Origin: Pelargonium nanum
Lineage: Eukaryota; Streptophyta; Magnoliopsida; Geraniales; Geraniaceae
DNA length: 23,336 nucleotides
Direction: 5' to 3'
NCBI GenBank assembly: GCA_036897485.1
Contig: JAYMTF010001449.1
Span: forward strand, 1-23,336
In this document: in pieces, positions 1 through 9,553 of the stretch
Layout: every line of letters starts with the position of its first letter
Numbering within the stretch: position 1 is the first letter of the stretch
The notes under the pieces: model-generated
What the model saw: only the letters and a program-made list of their open reading frames with translations
Told to the model about the DNA's origin: nothing
The model's database searches: none
Position numbers and translations under genes: made by a program

Positions 1-799
1 TGGCTTTGTGGATTATGCTACCTTGGTTTTCTTATCTTAATGCTCTTTTGTTCATGTTTGTTGCATCCTATTGCAAGAGTTTGGAACACTGGGCAGCACT
101 TTTTCATTGAGTAGATGTGAGATATGAAGTTATTAGATAAGGAGATGTCCTGAAAATGAGATAAAAACCTAACCTAGCTAGGTTTGAGTTGATTTCCTAG
201 TTTTGAAGATACATTCTGTGTGTGCACATGTCTTCTTGAGACATACCTATTATATAAAATGTAATATGCTTTGTTTTGAATATCTGATGTGTCTTTTCAC
301 TTTTGGTCTCAAAATCTATCATCTCTTCCTTTATTTGCTAAGCTATGTGCTCTACTTGCCTCTTTCTTCTCTATTAACCTGTAAACTAGAAGATGAAATC
401 AGAGGCATATCATTTTCAAATGGGTGTGTTTGTTCTATTGTGTTGTTGAAAGACAATTTTTATGTGATGCCTTCATAGGAAACTTTGTTACAAGCTTTAC
501 TCTCTATGCTCCATTAGATTTAGATTTACTACCTTTCATTTTTTTGGCTGTGGTGTTGGTTGGACTCTGCTTTTTGACATGAATCAGATTTATCTTGGAA
601 ATGCTCAAAAATGTTGATTTGCTCTTCAAAAGCATTATCAATTTCCAGGTTTCTTGATAAACATACTCAATATGGGTGATCTGAGAGTCTACATCACATG
701 ATATGGATTATATTATCAGAATCCATGTAGCCTCCCAAACTTTAGATATTTCTGAGGCAACATCCTTTTTAAGAAACCAGAGTATGGCTTTTATGATTT
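1..799. repeat. Diverged copy of the mTERF 3' flank (partner 3291-4031)
   Basis: This stretch aligns collinearly with 3291-4031, the sequence downstream of the mTERF stop codon. The first 53 bases are identical, and long blocks of high similarity continue to about 799. The left copy lacks about 55 bp present around 3863-3919, and carries roughly 120 bp of extra sequence around 655-775. The window starts inside the repeat, so its true left edge is not visible. The simplest reading is a tandem gene duplication: the 3' end of another mTERF copy should lie within about 300 bp upstream of position 1. No intact gene was found within the stretch; the 91-aa open frame at 203-478 is a chance frame in this flank. 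Confidence 0.85.
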
Positions 800-1795
800 A
801 GAGACATCGAAGGGTAAAATGGTCAAATTTTTGCAAAAATACTAGCATATTTTGTAACTGACCGATGCAGTAGAGGTTTCGATCCTCCCCGTGATACTTG
901 AAGGACATGCGTGAGCATTTGGAATCGCTCGGTTCTAGCAAATGGTATGTCCAGGAAACTAGATCTGAAACCAAAAGCGAGCCTCAAAGCGTATCTCACC
1001 TTGTCAATAATCAACCACGTGACAAAGATGTTGTGCAAGTACAAATACTCTTTCTTGGGAAGAGAAATGATTTTTCATTCAAGAGCATTTAGACATTTAG
1101 TACTCAACTATATTCCTCTCGCAAAACTTTCTCTGACTTAGTAATTTCCGGCCGGAAACTCATTTTGACATCTTAGGCGGTGTCAAGGAAACACATCCGG
1201 GGTCTCTGTCAACAATGTGTTGCCTCGCACATGTTTGAGATAAAAAAAAAACAGACACTCAAGTGGACATTTATGCTTGAAACAAATGTTACTAAATTCT
1301 CGAACTAGTGTTCAAGACAAACAAATACATCGTAAATTCGTAATGCGCCCAAGTGACCGAGGCAAACAGTTTGAGCATTAAATCTCTTAATAGTAATTTA
1401 ACCAGGAAATAACACGTAGATCAGTTTGATTCATAACATGAAAACTAAATTGATATATTTCAAAGTAAGGGAACCATTTAGATTTAGTCACAACTATGTA
1501 ATTTAAAAAATAAAAGTAATTTGAATCAATATTAGACAAGAGTTTATAAATGAATTTGTATAACCACAAATTTCAACCTAGTTTTCTATTTTAAACCACT
1601 CTTTTAGTTTAGTTCGGAGGTTAATTACAGTCACTTTTCATAACACTTTAGTGGAAATTGAATTCGAGAATTTTTCCTGAGAATCTCAGCTTGTGAAGCC
1701 AACTACAACCAACGAGTCATTTTAACCTAGTTTTGATAAGCAACAAACGAAAGGATATAAATTCCAAAACCCTAAGAAGAGCAAATCAAGCAAAA
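800..1795. other. Spacer and upstream region of the mTERF gene
   Basis: About 1 kb with no supported gene. Short frames at 823-1141 on both strands do not resemble any protein I recognise. A tRNA B-box-like string (GGTTTCGATCC, near 875) could be a decayed SINE, but no A box or tail supports it. A CACGTG G-box core occurs near 1016. From about 1380 to 1700 the sequence is AT-rich. The mTERF promoter should be in the last few hundred bases, but no convincing TATA box could be singled out. Confidence 0.5.
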
Positions 1796-3001
1796 ATGTT
1801 GAGTTCTCTCTGCAAAAAGAGCCTTCTGGGACTGCGACTACAGCTCAGCTGCGTTTGCAACCGAAATGGCACACCCTCGGCGGCGGAGACGGCGACGTCA
1901 TTTCTGCTCCGGCATTTTCTCTCCACAACCACAACAACAGCGCCGTTGAAACCCCCGATTTCCTCGTCAGACTACCTGGTAAAATCTCTAGGTCCCTCTC
2001 TTTCCCCGGAATCTGAATCTGAGTTAGGTCTCATCATCGCTACCAACAAGCACAAGCAAATCTGCCTCAAGTCCACTAGCAATGCCGATTCAGTTCTTGC
2101 CCTTTTCAGGGACTACGGTTTCACCAATACCCAGATAGCCTCCACCTTGTCCAAGTGTCCCAAACTACTCTCATTCGACCCACACCAATGCCTCAAGCCC
2201 AAGCTCCATTTCTTCTCTGAAAACGGCATCTCAATCGACGATCGAGCTCAAATAATCGCAAATAAGCCCTATTTTCTCCAGAGAAGCCTCCACAATGCAA
2301 TCATTCCATGCTTTAATTTCCTCTCCGCCTTCTACGGCGGCAACACCCAAGCTATCGTCTCGCACTTGTCTACCCATGGCGGTCCCCATCTGATGCGGTG
2401 GTTCTCCGAATCGGTGCCTCTCAATGTGGAAACCTTGAGGCGTCATGGCATCCCGCATTCCAACATCGTGCACTTCATGATGATGAACGGGATGACCCTA
2501 TCCCGAGAAACTTTTGATGAAGCATTGAGGGAGGTTAAGGAAATGGGCTTTGACCCTTCGAGCATGGCCTTTCTTCTTGGACTTAAGGCATTAACGGGGA
2601 TGAGTAAGGCTACGTGGGTGAAGAAAGTGGAGGTTTTTAAGAGATTTGGGTGGTCGGATCAAGAGGTTCTGGCCATGTTTGTGAAGCTACCGAATGTTAT
2701 GGACTGCTCTGAGGAGAAGCTAATGAGAGCATTGGAATATTTTACCGAAAGAGTAAGGTGGACAAAGGATGTTATCACCAATTACCCTTCTCTACTCTAT
2801 GCCAGCATTGACAAGAGGATTTGTCCGAGGTTGTGTGTATTAGAAATTTTGATGGCCAAAGGTCTTGTGAAGAAGAGCGACATGGGTCAAGCATTTTTGA
2901 AATCGGAAGATAAGTTCTTGACTAGGTTTGTGGTTAAGTATCAGGAAGACATTCCTCAGCTTCTTGAGATATACCAAAAGAACAAGGGAACGGGATGTTG
3001 A
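1796..3001 (+). CDS. mTERF family protein, organelle-targeted
   Basis: Predicted 401-aa single-exon protein of the plant mitochondrial transcription termination factor (mTERF) family. Family members are helical-repeat nucleic-acid-binding proteins of mitochondria or plastids that act in organellar transcription, splicing or RNA metabolism. The start is the ATG at 1796, the first in-frame ATG; the open frame upstream has only a TTG. Residues 1-50 are rich in Ser, Thr, Leu and Arg with few acids, as in a mitochondrial transit peptide, ending in a Thr run (44-48). mTERF motifs with the typical pattern of hydrophobic helix, Pro and LL follow: about 100-145 (CPKLLSFDP at 121-129), about 280-318 (FKRFGWSDQEVLAMF) and about 325-355 (ITNYPSLLYAS). 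Length and intronless structure match the large plant subfamily of about 380-410 aa. The exact family member and target RNA cannot be told. Its 3' flank is duplicated at the left window edge. Confidence 0.9.
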   Translation: MLSSLCKKSLLGLRLQLSCVCNRNGTPSAAETATSFLLRHFLSTTTTTAPLKPPISSSDYLVKSLGPSLSPESESELGLIIATNKHKQICLKSTSNADSVLALFRDYGFTNTQIASTLSKCPKLLSFDPHQCLKPKLHFFSENGISIDDRAQIIANKPYFLQRSLHNAIIPCFNFLSAFYGGNTQAIVSHLSTHGGPHLMRWFSESVPLNVETLRRHGIPHSNIVHFMMMNGMTLSRETFDEALREVKEMGFDPSSMAFLLGLKALTGMSKATWVKKVEVFKRFGWSDQEVLAMFVKLPNVMDCSEEKLMRALEYFTERVRWTKDVITNYPSLLYASIDKRICPRLCVLEILMAKGLVKKSDMGQAFLKSEDKFLTRFVVKYQEDIPQLLEIYQKNKGTGC

Positions 3002-3290
3002 GAATTAGTTGCTTAATAGAGCGGAGGAGGTGAGATTTTGTGCCTTCACTGTTTGATGGTTATTGCTTTGTTATGTTAGTGTTGCTTATAACATCATGTG
3101 TTCTGACTGTATTGCAGTTTTACTAATTTGTTTTCAGTCCCTAATATTGGAATGTTCATTTTTAAACTAAGAAGAAAATGTTAATGATGTGAATCGGGGT
3201 TGTAGAATGTTACCATTGATTGTGTTATTTTTCACATCTTCTTTTGATTGTTATTATGTTAAGTGGCATTTTTCCCGGGGTATCATTTTA

Positions 3291-4031
3291 TGGCTTTGTG
3301 GATTATGCTACCTTGGTTTTCTTATCTTAATGCTCTTTTGTTCTTATTTGTTGCTTCCTATTGCTAGAGTTTGGGCACGTTGGGCCATACTTTTTTTATA
3401 GAGTGGATGTGAGATATGAAGTTATTAGATAAGGAGATGTCCTGAAAATGAGATTAAAACCTAACCTAGGTTTGAGTTGGTTTCATAGTCTGAAGATACA
3501 TGATGTGTGTGCACAGATGTCTAATGTCTTCTTGAGACATGCCTATTATATGAAATGTAATATGTTCTGTTTTGAAAATCTGATGTGCCTTTTGGTCTCA
3601 AAATCTACCATCTCTACCTTTTATTTGCTAAGCTATGAGCTCTATTACCTCTTCTCTTTTGACCTGTAAACTAGAAGATGAAAAAATAGGCGTAGCGTTT
3701 CCAAATGGGCGCGTTACTTCTGTTGTGTTGTTGAAAGACAATTGTTATGTGATGCCTTCATTGGAAACTTTGTTATGAAGTTACTCTCTATGCTCCATTT
3801 GATTTAGATTTTCTACCTTTCATTTTGTTGGCTGTCGTGTTGGTTGGACTCCGCATCTTGATTTCAAGCTTACTCTAAATCTTGTTGTATTGCTGATGTT
3901 CTTGTATATGATTAATTGGGACATGAATCCTATTTAGCTTGGAAATGCTAAAAAATGTTTATTTGATCTTCAAAAGCATCATCCATTTCCAGGTCTCTTG
4001 AGAAATCAAAGAGTATGGCTTTTATGATTTA
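3291..4031. repeat. mTERF 3' flank, reference copy of the duplication
   Basis: Collinear partner of positions 1-799. It starts 290 bases after the mTERF stop codon and runs into non-coding downstream DNA. The similarity probably extends to the left, through the gene itself, beyond the part of the other copy that is visible. Similarity stops near 4031, after a shared segment reading GTATGGCTTTTATGATTTA. Open frames of about 70 aa at 3189-3401 and 3448-3669 lie in the repeat and are not conserved as frames between the copies, so they are not genes. Confidence 0.85.
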
Positions 4032-4771
4032 TTTACTTACTATTCTTTTTTGAGAAAAAAGACTCTCAGCCATGAATTTTTCAGCAATTTACACTCAAAC
4101 TCACCCCAATAAATTTTTCAGCGCGGGGCGTCCCGCCCAAATTCATTTTATTTGTCTCTTGGCTGAGATTCATGATACTCTTCGGTTTTATACTAATATC
4201 TAATTTGTGTGTTTTTTTTTTGAAGAATATCTAATTTGTGTGTTGGTTAGTTTTGATTATTTTATTGATGTTCTTTTAAATTATAAATATTTTGTATAAT
4301 TGACTCATATGTAGGAGGAGAAATGGATGTTGGGTATGTATTAAACAATACAAATTGGTATTAAAAAAAAACATACAAATTGGAGTGGGCCTGGCCTTTG
4401 TTGAGGGACAGGACCACTAAATGGTCCCCAAGCAATACTGGCCCATACAAGAAGCCCAAACTATTTAATTATGAATTTCCTTCTTTATACTTTTTTCATT
4501 GATCTTCTTTTTATTTAAACCTAATTTTTTTGAATGTGCATTTAAAGTCCATTTGGATTGTGGTATTTAATTTAAAATCTTGAATTTGAACATTATTATT
4601 ATTATTTTGTGAGACCATTCTATGTTATAGCATTTTAGGGTTTTGTTGTTTCTATAGAAATGACTAATTTAGTTCAAAACAAAAAGAAGGTGGAAATATA
4701 AACTATTTTGATGATGAATTTACCAATACTCCCCTTCATTGTTTCACTTCAATATGAATTAGTTTTTGTAT
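4032..4771. other. Intergenic spacer with a GC-rich hairpin
   Basis: No gene seen. A short GC-rich inverted repeat stands out in AT-rich DNA at 4123-4136 (GCGGG, 4-nt loop, CCCGC). It lies between the related strings CTCAGCCATGAATTT (about 4065) and TGGCTGAGATTCATG (about 4163), which are roughly inverted. This may be a decayed small foldback element. A short ATT microsatellite occurs near 4590. Confidence 0.45.
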
Positions 4772-5107
4772 AAAGACCTAATTTGGTCTCGTGTTTTGAC
4801 TTAATTTGGCCCATTAATTTTTTTTAACCAAATTTGGTCCCTGAACTTTCGCGTTTTGACCCTATTTGGTCCATGAACTCTCATATATTGACTTAATTTG
4901 GTACATGAACTTTTGATATAAGCTGTAAAGGCAAGGATCATTTTGGATCAATATGTGAAAGTTCAGGGATCATATCGGGTAAAAAAAAAAGTTCATGGAC
5001 CAAATTGGGGCGAAACACGAAAGTTCAGTGACTATTGTTGGTTAAAAAAAGTTTAAGGACTAAATTGGGTCAAACCACCAAAGTTCGGAGACCAAATTGG
5101 ATCTTTT
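4772..5107. repeat. Foldback element made of 'TTTGGTCC'-type repeats
   Basis: About 335 bp whose left half repeats variants of 'gaactt...ttgaccttaatttggtcc' and whose right half repeats the reverse complement ('ggaccaaattgggtc...aaagttc'). The outer ends pair: GACCTAATTTGGTCTC at 4775-4790 against GAGACCAAATTGGATC at 5088-5103. Several internal units are spaced about 35-50 bp apart. Such non-coding, low-copy-number internal repeats with inverted halves are common in plant genomes. No target-site duplication is obvious. The 68-aa frame at 5035-5241 crosses its right edge and is not a gene. Confidence 0.75.
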
Positions 5108-5316
5108 ACTTTAGTTTTATCGTAAAATTCCTCCATCGTTTAAATATAAATCTTGCATTTAATTACAATTACGCGCTTATGCAAACGAACATTGTCGATG
5201 AACCAACTGTGCGTTTGTTGATTTCGAGACAACCTGATTGACTTAAACTTTTGTTCATTTTAGTTTCAATCATATTGTAACACAAATATGGATGGGACTC
5301 AATGGAAAATAAACCC

Positions 5317-5322
5317 TTTATT
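5317..5322 (-). promoter_or_regulatory. Polyadenylation signal of the CYP86 gene
   Basis: On the minus strand this reads AATAAA, about 73 nt after the TAA stop of the P450 gene. That is a plausible near-upstream element for 3'-end formation. Confidence 0.5.
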
Positions 5323-5394
5323 CACCAAAGTGATGCACACATTAGTAAACAAATCACAAAATCACAAACCAAACTCTCAATCTGGTACAAAACA

Positions 5395-6963
5395 TTACAC
5401 ACCCATTTGAAGCCTAGGCTTGAACCTCACCATCAACCCATTCTTCATGTAAAGTGTTGTTGTCATCTTTGGAATCACCTCTTGACCTTCCAAAACCTCC
5501 ACTGAGTACCTCCACAGTATTGAAGCAGCCACCATTTTCATCTGCATGTATGCAAATTTCTTCCCCACACACAGCCTTGGACCTGCATTGAACACTGCAA
5601 ATTTGTACTGGTTCTCTCTCACAAACTCCCCATCTTTACTGATCCACCTCTCTGGCTTGAACTCCAAGCAATCTTTTCCCCAAATGCTCTCCATTCGCGC
5701 CATCGAAAAGAGACAAAACATTACTCTAGCCCCTTTCTTGAGGAAGCTCCCATCTGGGAACACATCATCTTCTATGACCTCTTTGATCTCCATTGGAACT
5801 GGTGGGTACAGCCTCAATGCCTCAGACAATGCTGCTTGCAGATACACCATTTTCTTGAGCTCCTCCACAGTGAACACCACATTAGTACTGCTTTTGGCCA
5901 CTTCTTGATCTGTCCTGCACTTCAAGATCTCACTGATTTCTGATATGATTTTGGTTTCTACATCTGGGTTCTTGTGCACCAACCAGAAGAACCATGCCAA
6001 TCCCACTGAAGTTGTGTCCCTCCCAGCCAAAATGAAGCTGACACAAAAGTCTCTCAGGAACTTGTCTGAGAAAAAGTGCTTGCTTTCTTGCATCTCCACA
6101 AGCCTTGACAACAGATCAGCACCAAGCTTGGTGAGCTCACTCCTCCTGTTCCTCACTGTCTCATCAGCAAATTTGTGCACAATCTTGATTGATTCTTTGA
6201 GCCTCTTTTCGTATCCGACTCCAAGAAACTTCAGAGGCTTCCACAAGAAAGGAGGAAGCAAAAACCTTGTGATGCTGAGCTCTGTTGCTTCCTCAAAAGC
6301 TCTTGAGAAAGGGATTTGAGGCAAGTCAAGAGCCAAACACCCAGGATCAACACCAAGAGCTACAATGCAGATGTTATCAAACGTAAACCGAAGAAGCACT
6401 TCTTGGAGATCAATAGCAGCTGATTCTTGGAGATCAATGACTTTAAGTAGCTTCTGGTGCACCAAATCAACCAAGGTCTTCACTGAGTGTTTCACAAACC
6501 TTGGTGAGTGCATCTCAGTTGTTGCAAGCCTCCTCTGCTCCTTCCACAGCTCATGATCCACATTGAAAATGCCATCTCCAAGCAAATCAAGAAACCTCTC
6601 TCTCATGTACTTGCCTTTTGGGAAGTTCTTGAACTTTGTGCTCAGCATGTACTCAATGTTGGAAGGATCAGCTGTGACAACTCCATAGGCATTGCCCATC
6701 CACATTCCTCTGTAAGGAAACGTCCCGCCGGACTTGATCAAGGCTTGTGTGAGCCACTGGTACAAGTCATTGGCATGGAGAATAATAGAGGGAATGATGC
6801 CCAAAACTGGCCATAACATAGGACCTTTGTTGTTGGTCACTTTCTGGTGCACACAACTGAACACAAATAGACCCAATAAGGCCAGAGCTGTGTCCACCCA
6901 GAAATTTGAATAGGCAAGAACCCAATCCATTGCAGAGGAAAAAAGATTCATTGTCATGGCCAT
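5395..6963 (-). CDS. CYP86: Cytochrome P450, CYP86 family (CYP86B/C-like) fatty-acid omega-hydroxylase
   Basis: Complete 522-aa single-exon P450. Family knowledge: CYP86 enzymes sit in the ER membrane and omega-hydroxylate fatty acids or acyl derivatives using NADPH via P450 reductase, supplying monomers for suberin and cutin. Visible features: N-terminal membrane anchor about 22-38; proline-rich hinge with GPMLWPVLG (47-55); I-helix oxygen-activation motif AGRDTT (313-318); K-helix ExxR as EALR (381-384); PERW (437-440); heme loop FNAGPRLCVG (458-467) with Cys465 as iron ligand. 'EQRR...TEMHS' and 'FTFDNIC' blocks are typical of CYP86. Length and motifs fit CYP86B/CYP86C better than CYP86A, but the subfamily is uncertain without alignment. 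The ATG at 6963 is the first in frame; Met3 and Met5 are alternatives. All key residues are intact. A TATA box lies about 53 bp upstream and an ABRE/G-box about 410 bp upstream. Confidence 0.93.
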   Translation of the reverse strand: MAMTMNLFSSAMDWVLAYSNFWVDTALALLGLFVFSCVHQKVTNNKGPMLWPVLGIIPSIILHANDLYQWLTQALIKSGGTFPYRGMWMGNAYGVVTADPSNIEYMLSTKFKNFPKGKYMRERFLDLLGDGIFNVDHELWKEQRRLATTEMHSPRFVKHSVKTLVDLVHQKLLKVIDLQESAAIDLQEVLLRFTFDNICIVALGVDPGCLALDLPQIPFSRAFEEATELSITRFLLPPFLWKPLKFLGVGYEKRLKESIKIVHKFADETVRNRRSELTKLGADLLSRLVEMQESKHFFSDKFLRDFCVSFILAGRDTTSVGLAWFFWLVHKNPDVETKIISEISEILKCRTDQEVAKSSTNVVFTVEELKKMVYLQAALSEALRLYPPVPMEIKEVIEDDVFPDGSFLKKGARVMFCLFSMARMESIWGKDCLEFKPERWISKDGEFVRENQYKFAVFNAGPRLCVGKKFAYMQMKMVAASILWRYSVEVLEGQEVIPKMTTTLYMKNGLMVRFKPRLQMGV

Positions 6964-7015
6964 GGCCTTGGAAGATGAATATAAATATGATTCACTGAAC
7001 TAGCAATCCAAGAAG

Positions 7016-7025
7016 CTATATATAG
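7016..7025 (-). promoter_or_regulatory. TATA box of the CYP86 gene
   Basis: A palindromic CTATATATAG lies 53 bp upstream of the P450 ATG, with a CT-rich run (CTCTCTCTCTC on the minus strand) immediately 5' of it. A start about 30 bp downstream would give a short 5' leader of roughly 20-25 nt. Confidence 0.7.
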
Positions 7026-7374
7026 AGAGAGAGAGCATTTAGGAGGGTGGATGATGAATTTAATGACAGAAACAGATCCTTAGACTATATGGTAACTTTT
7101 GGATTAGATTGATATATGTTTCTCTCACGTAACTCTAATTCTAAAAGGAGGTGTTATGTTTCTTGAATTCTTTGTTTCTCTTGTACTAAGGTGGAGCTGA
7201 GATAGATGGGCCAAGATGAGAGTAACAATCAGAAGGAAATGATCATGAAGATACAAACATTGAGTTTCTTTGTAATGTACTAAATTTGCATTAACATGTG
7301 TTGTCAAACCAATTAGTCAAATACATAAAATGCCCAACAATGAAAATGCATGATCTTGTGGCCTATCACGAATT

Positions 7375-7384
7375 GCCACGTGGC
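7375..7384. promoter_or_regulatory. Perfect palindromic G-box / ABRE
   Basis: GCCACGTGGC is a 10-bp palindrome containing the G-box CACGTG and, on both strands, the ABRE core ACGTGGC. It lies about 410 bp upstream of the CYP86 start codon. bZIP (ABF/AREB) or bHLH factors are known binders of this motif, and ABA or drought control would suit a suberin or cutin gene. The regulatory link is inferred from position and motif only. Confidence 0.55.
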
Positions 7385-9553
7385 AGCGCGGTGGCTTTAA
7401 TGATGGGTTAGTGTAATAACTTATCATTCAATTGTATTGTCGTATCAAACTTGGTTTATGAACTAAATGATACTTCAACTATTATGTATTATCACTACTA
7501 CCCGTGAACAATTTCTGGTTGAAGAGAAAGAAAAGCGAGAATCAAATTGAAAGTTCATATTCTATGATTTAAACACCATTTTTTTTAAGATAATGGTGAT
7601 GAAATTGAATAGCTGAAAGATTATTAGTGATTATAAAAATATTTTTGTGATTAAAAATGATACTAGAGTATAGCTAAAATATATTTATAACTTTAACCCT
7701 TTAATTTTTACATTCTCTAGAATTTCCTAGAGAGTAGACTTTACAGATAAGAGATGGGTGCATAAATCAGTTACCAAACTGATAAAGAAAAATATTAATT
7801 ACAATTGTTCTACATTAATCTAATTTAGGTAGATCCTAGTAACCTCTTGCTACTACTGTTCATGGAGCAACTACTTGATGCATATTAAATTAGTTGGTTC
7901 ACACTTCACATCCAACAAAACATGCATTCTATATTTAATTAGCTGCTACTATTATGTGCTTCTTTGGAAGTTTTGGAATATGAGCTTCATGAATGCATAT
8001 TTCATTGTTCATTCATATTCTCTTTTCATCAAAACTTAACCTGATAGTTATTCTAACAATTCTATGTTATTAATCTCATGAAATTGGTGGTTGTGGATCA
8101 AAAACTAATTTCAACGAACATTGGAAATTGTTTTTAGAACTGTTATTAATAGAATAATACACGAACAAGAATGAAGTAAAACAATTAACAATAAACACAT
8201 TCAACCAAAGACGACACAATAAATACGTCGTTCGTTTTAACTGAACGTTTATTTTTATCAGTTGATCTACACAATAGAGGATAACTCTTCCCTTTTAATC
8301 CAAAACCTCATTCCACTCGATGCAACGAGAGTTGAACCCACATACTCTTTTCCTTCACCCATCATGCCCCACAACCCAACAATTTATAACAAAGCCACAG
8401 TTCTAGAAATTAAGAGAATTTGGTGGGTCTTTAAATATCCTTGCTATGGTGGGTACTAATTGTTTATAATAATGTATCATCCAGCAAATAATCCTGAAGT
8501 TGAAACTTGCTAAAAATACAATACACCAAACTTGGCTCTATTTACTTCTTTTCACAAGCATAAAACATAATTAACACACAAATTTGTCTTTAATAATCAA
8601 CAATTTCATCAAGACAAAACAATCTTGGTTTTGGTTTGGTGAAGCATTAACTCAATATTGTAGTTTAAAACCAACCTTTCGGTGACATTCAAATATATCC
8701 TCATATGGCCACATTTCTCTTTTGGTCTGTAGAATTCTGAAAGCAAGATTGGATATCAGTGTCTCTTTTATTTATTAGCTTTCTTTTATTTATTTATTTA
8801 ACAAATATAAAAGCTTGAATAGAAAAAGTTCAAAGTTCAAACAGTAGTTTTGCGATATATTAAAATATATGCAAACTACAGAGGCGATGATAAATTATTT
8901 CAAAAAAACGATATGGTGACAATATACATCTTCGCAAAGAAAGATTTCCGGTAGTTACATATTTTTTAGCTACAACGTCATTGTTATTCAAAATTTATAA
9001 TCGTTTTCTCACCCATTAGGTTTTGGTCATGTCGGTATTGCATATTTTGTTACCAGTCATGTTCATGTTGAATTGTAAAACACAGCACGACATTAATACA
9101 CTACGCATACAAGTTGAGAGTTATAGTATACATAGAGATGGACAAAAAGAACAGATAACAAATTCATTATTTTTTGCTAAATATGGTTAATGGATCTCTA
9201 AGCTATTGTGGGCCCAAATACCAAATCAAGAACATTTAAAAAAAAAAGAAAAAAAAAAGTGATGAAATGATTGATTTGAATGGTGTTTAATCCCTCGCCT
9301 ACCAAGCCCACAGTTGAATTCTTGAAGCAAGAACCTCTTCTTTCAGTACCATTCAAGGCAAATTTGCCAAAAAATAAAATAGAATAAAACACTGTTCTGT
9401 TACAGACACCAGATGCTTTAAGAATATATCTGTGATTATCACTTTTATTTGTTTAAGTAAAGAAGTAGGTTCTAGCAAGCTCCATTCTCATGACCCATCT
9501 CATATAATTAACTTGTGACCCAAAAAATCACCATCTTTGTCTTGTTCTTGATC
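7385..9553. other. AT-rich spacer between CYP86 and SEO1
   Basis: No gene was found here. The only structured content I can support is the SINE-like remnant at 8250-8401. Poly-A/T runs near 9237-9260 and scattered short frames (for example 65 aa at 8262-8459) have no recognisable protein similarity. The promoter of the first SEO gene should lie near the right edge. A minimal upstream ORF (ATG at 9490, five codons, then TAA) precedes the chosen SEO1 start, if the leader reaches that far. Confidence 0.5.
8250..8401 (-). mobile_element. SINE-like remnant, copy 1
   Basis: On the minus strand this contains a Pol III B-box-like string (GGGTTCAACTC, 8330-8340), followed by a 3' segment (GGGAAGAG..., 8250-8292). 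That segment matches the 3' segment of a second copy at 18494-18535 at roughly 80% with one small indel. The 5' edge (about 8401) and A box (TGTGGCTTTGTTA) are uncertain. No target-site duplication was recognised. Confidence 0.55.

Noticed and set aside
823-1141. Overlapping frames on both strands, 64-76 aa
   Set aside because: No recognisable protein; the frames overlap each other and no promoter or codon signature supports a gene.
2231-2473. 80-aa minus-strand frame
   Set aside because: Antisense shadow of the mTERF coding sequence.
5546-6816. Several plus-strand frames of 63-124 aa
   Set aside because: They are antisense to the intact CYP86 coding region and show no family resemblance.
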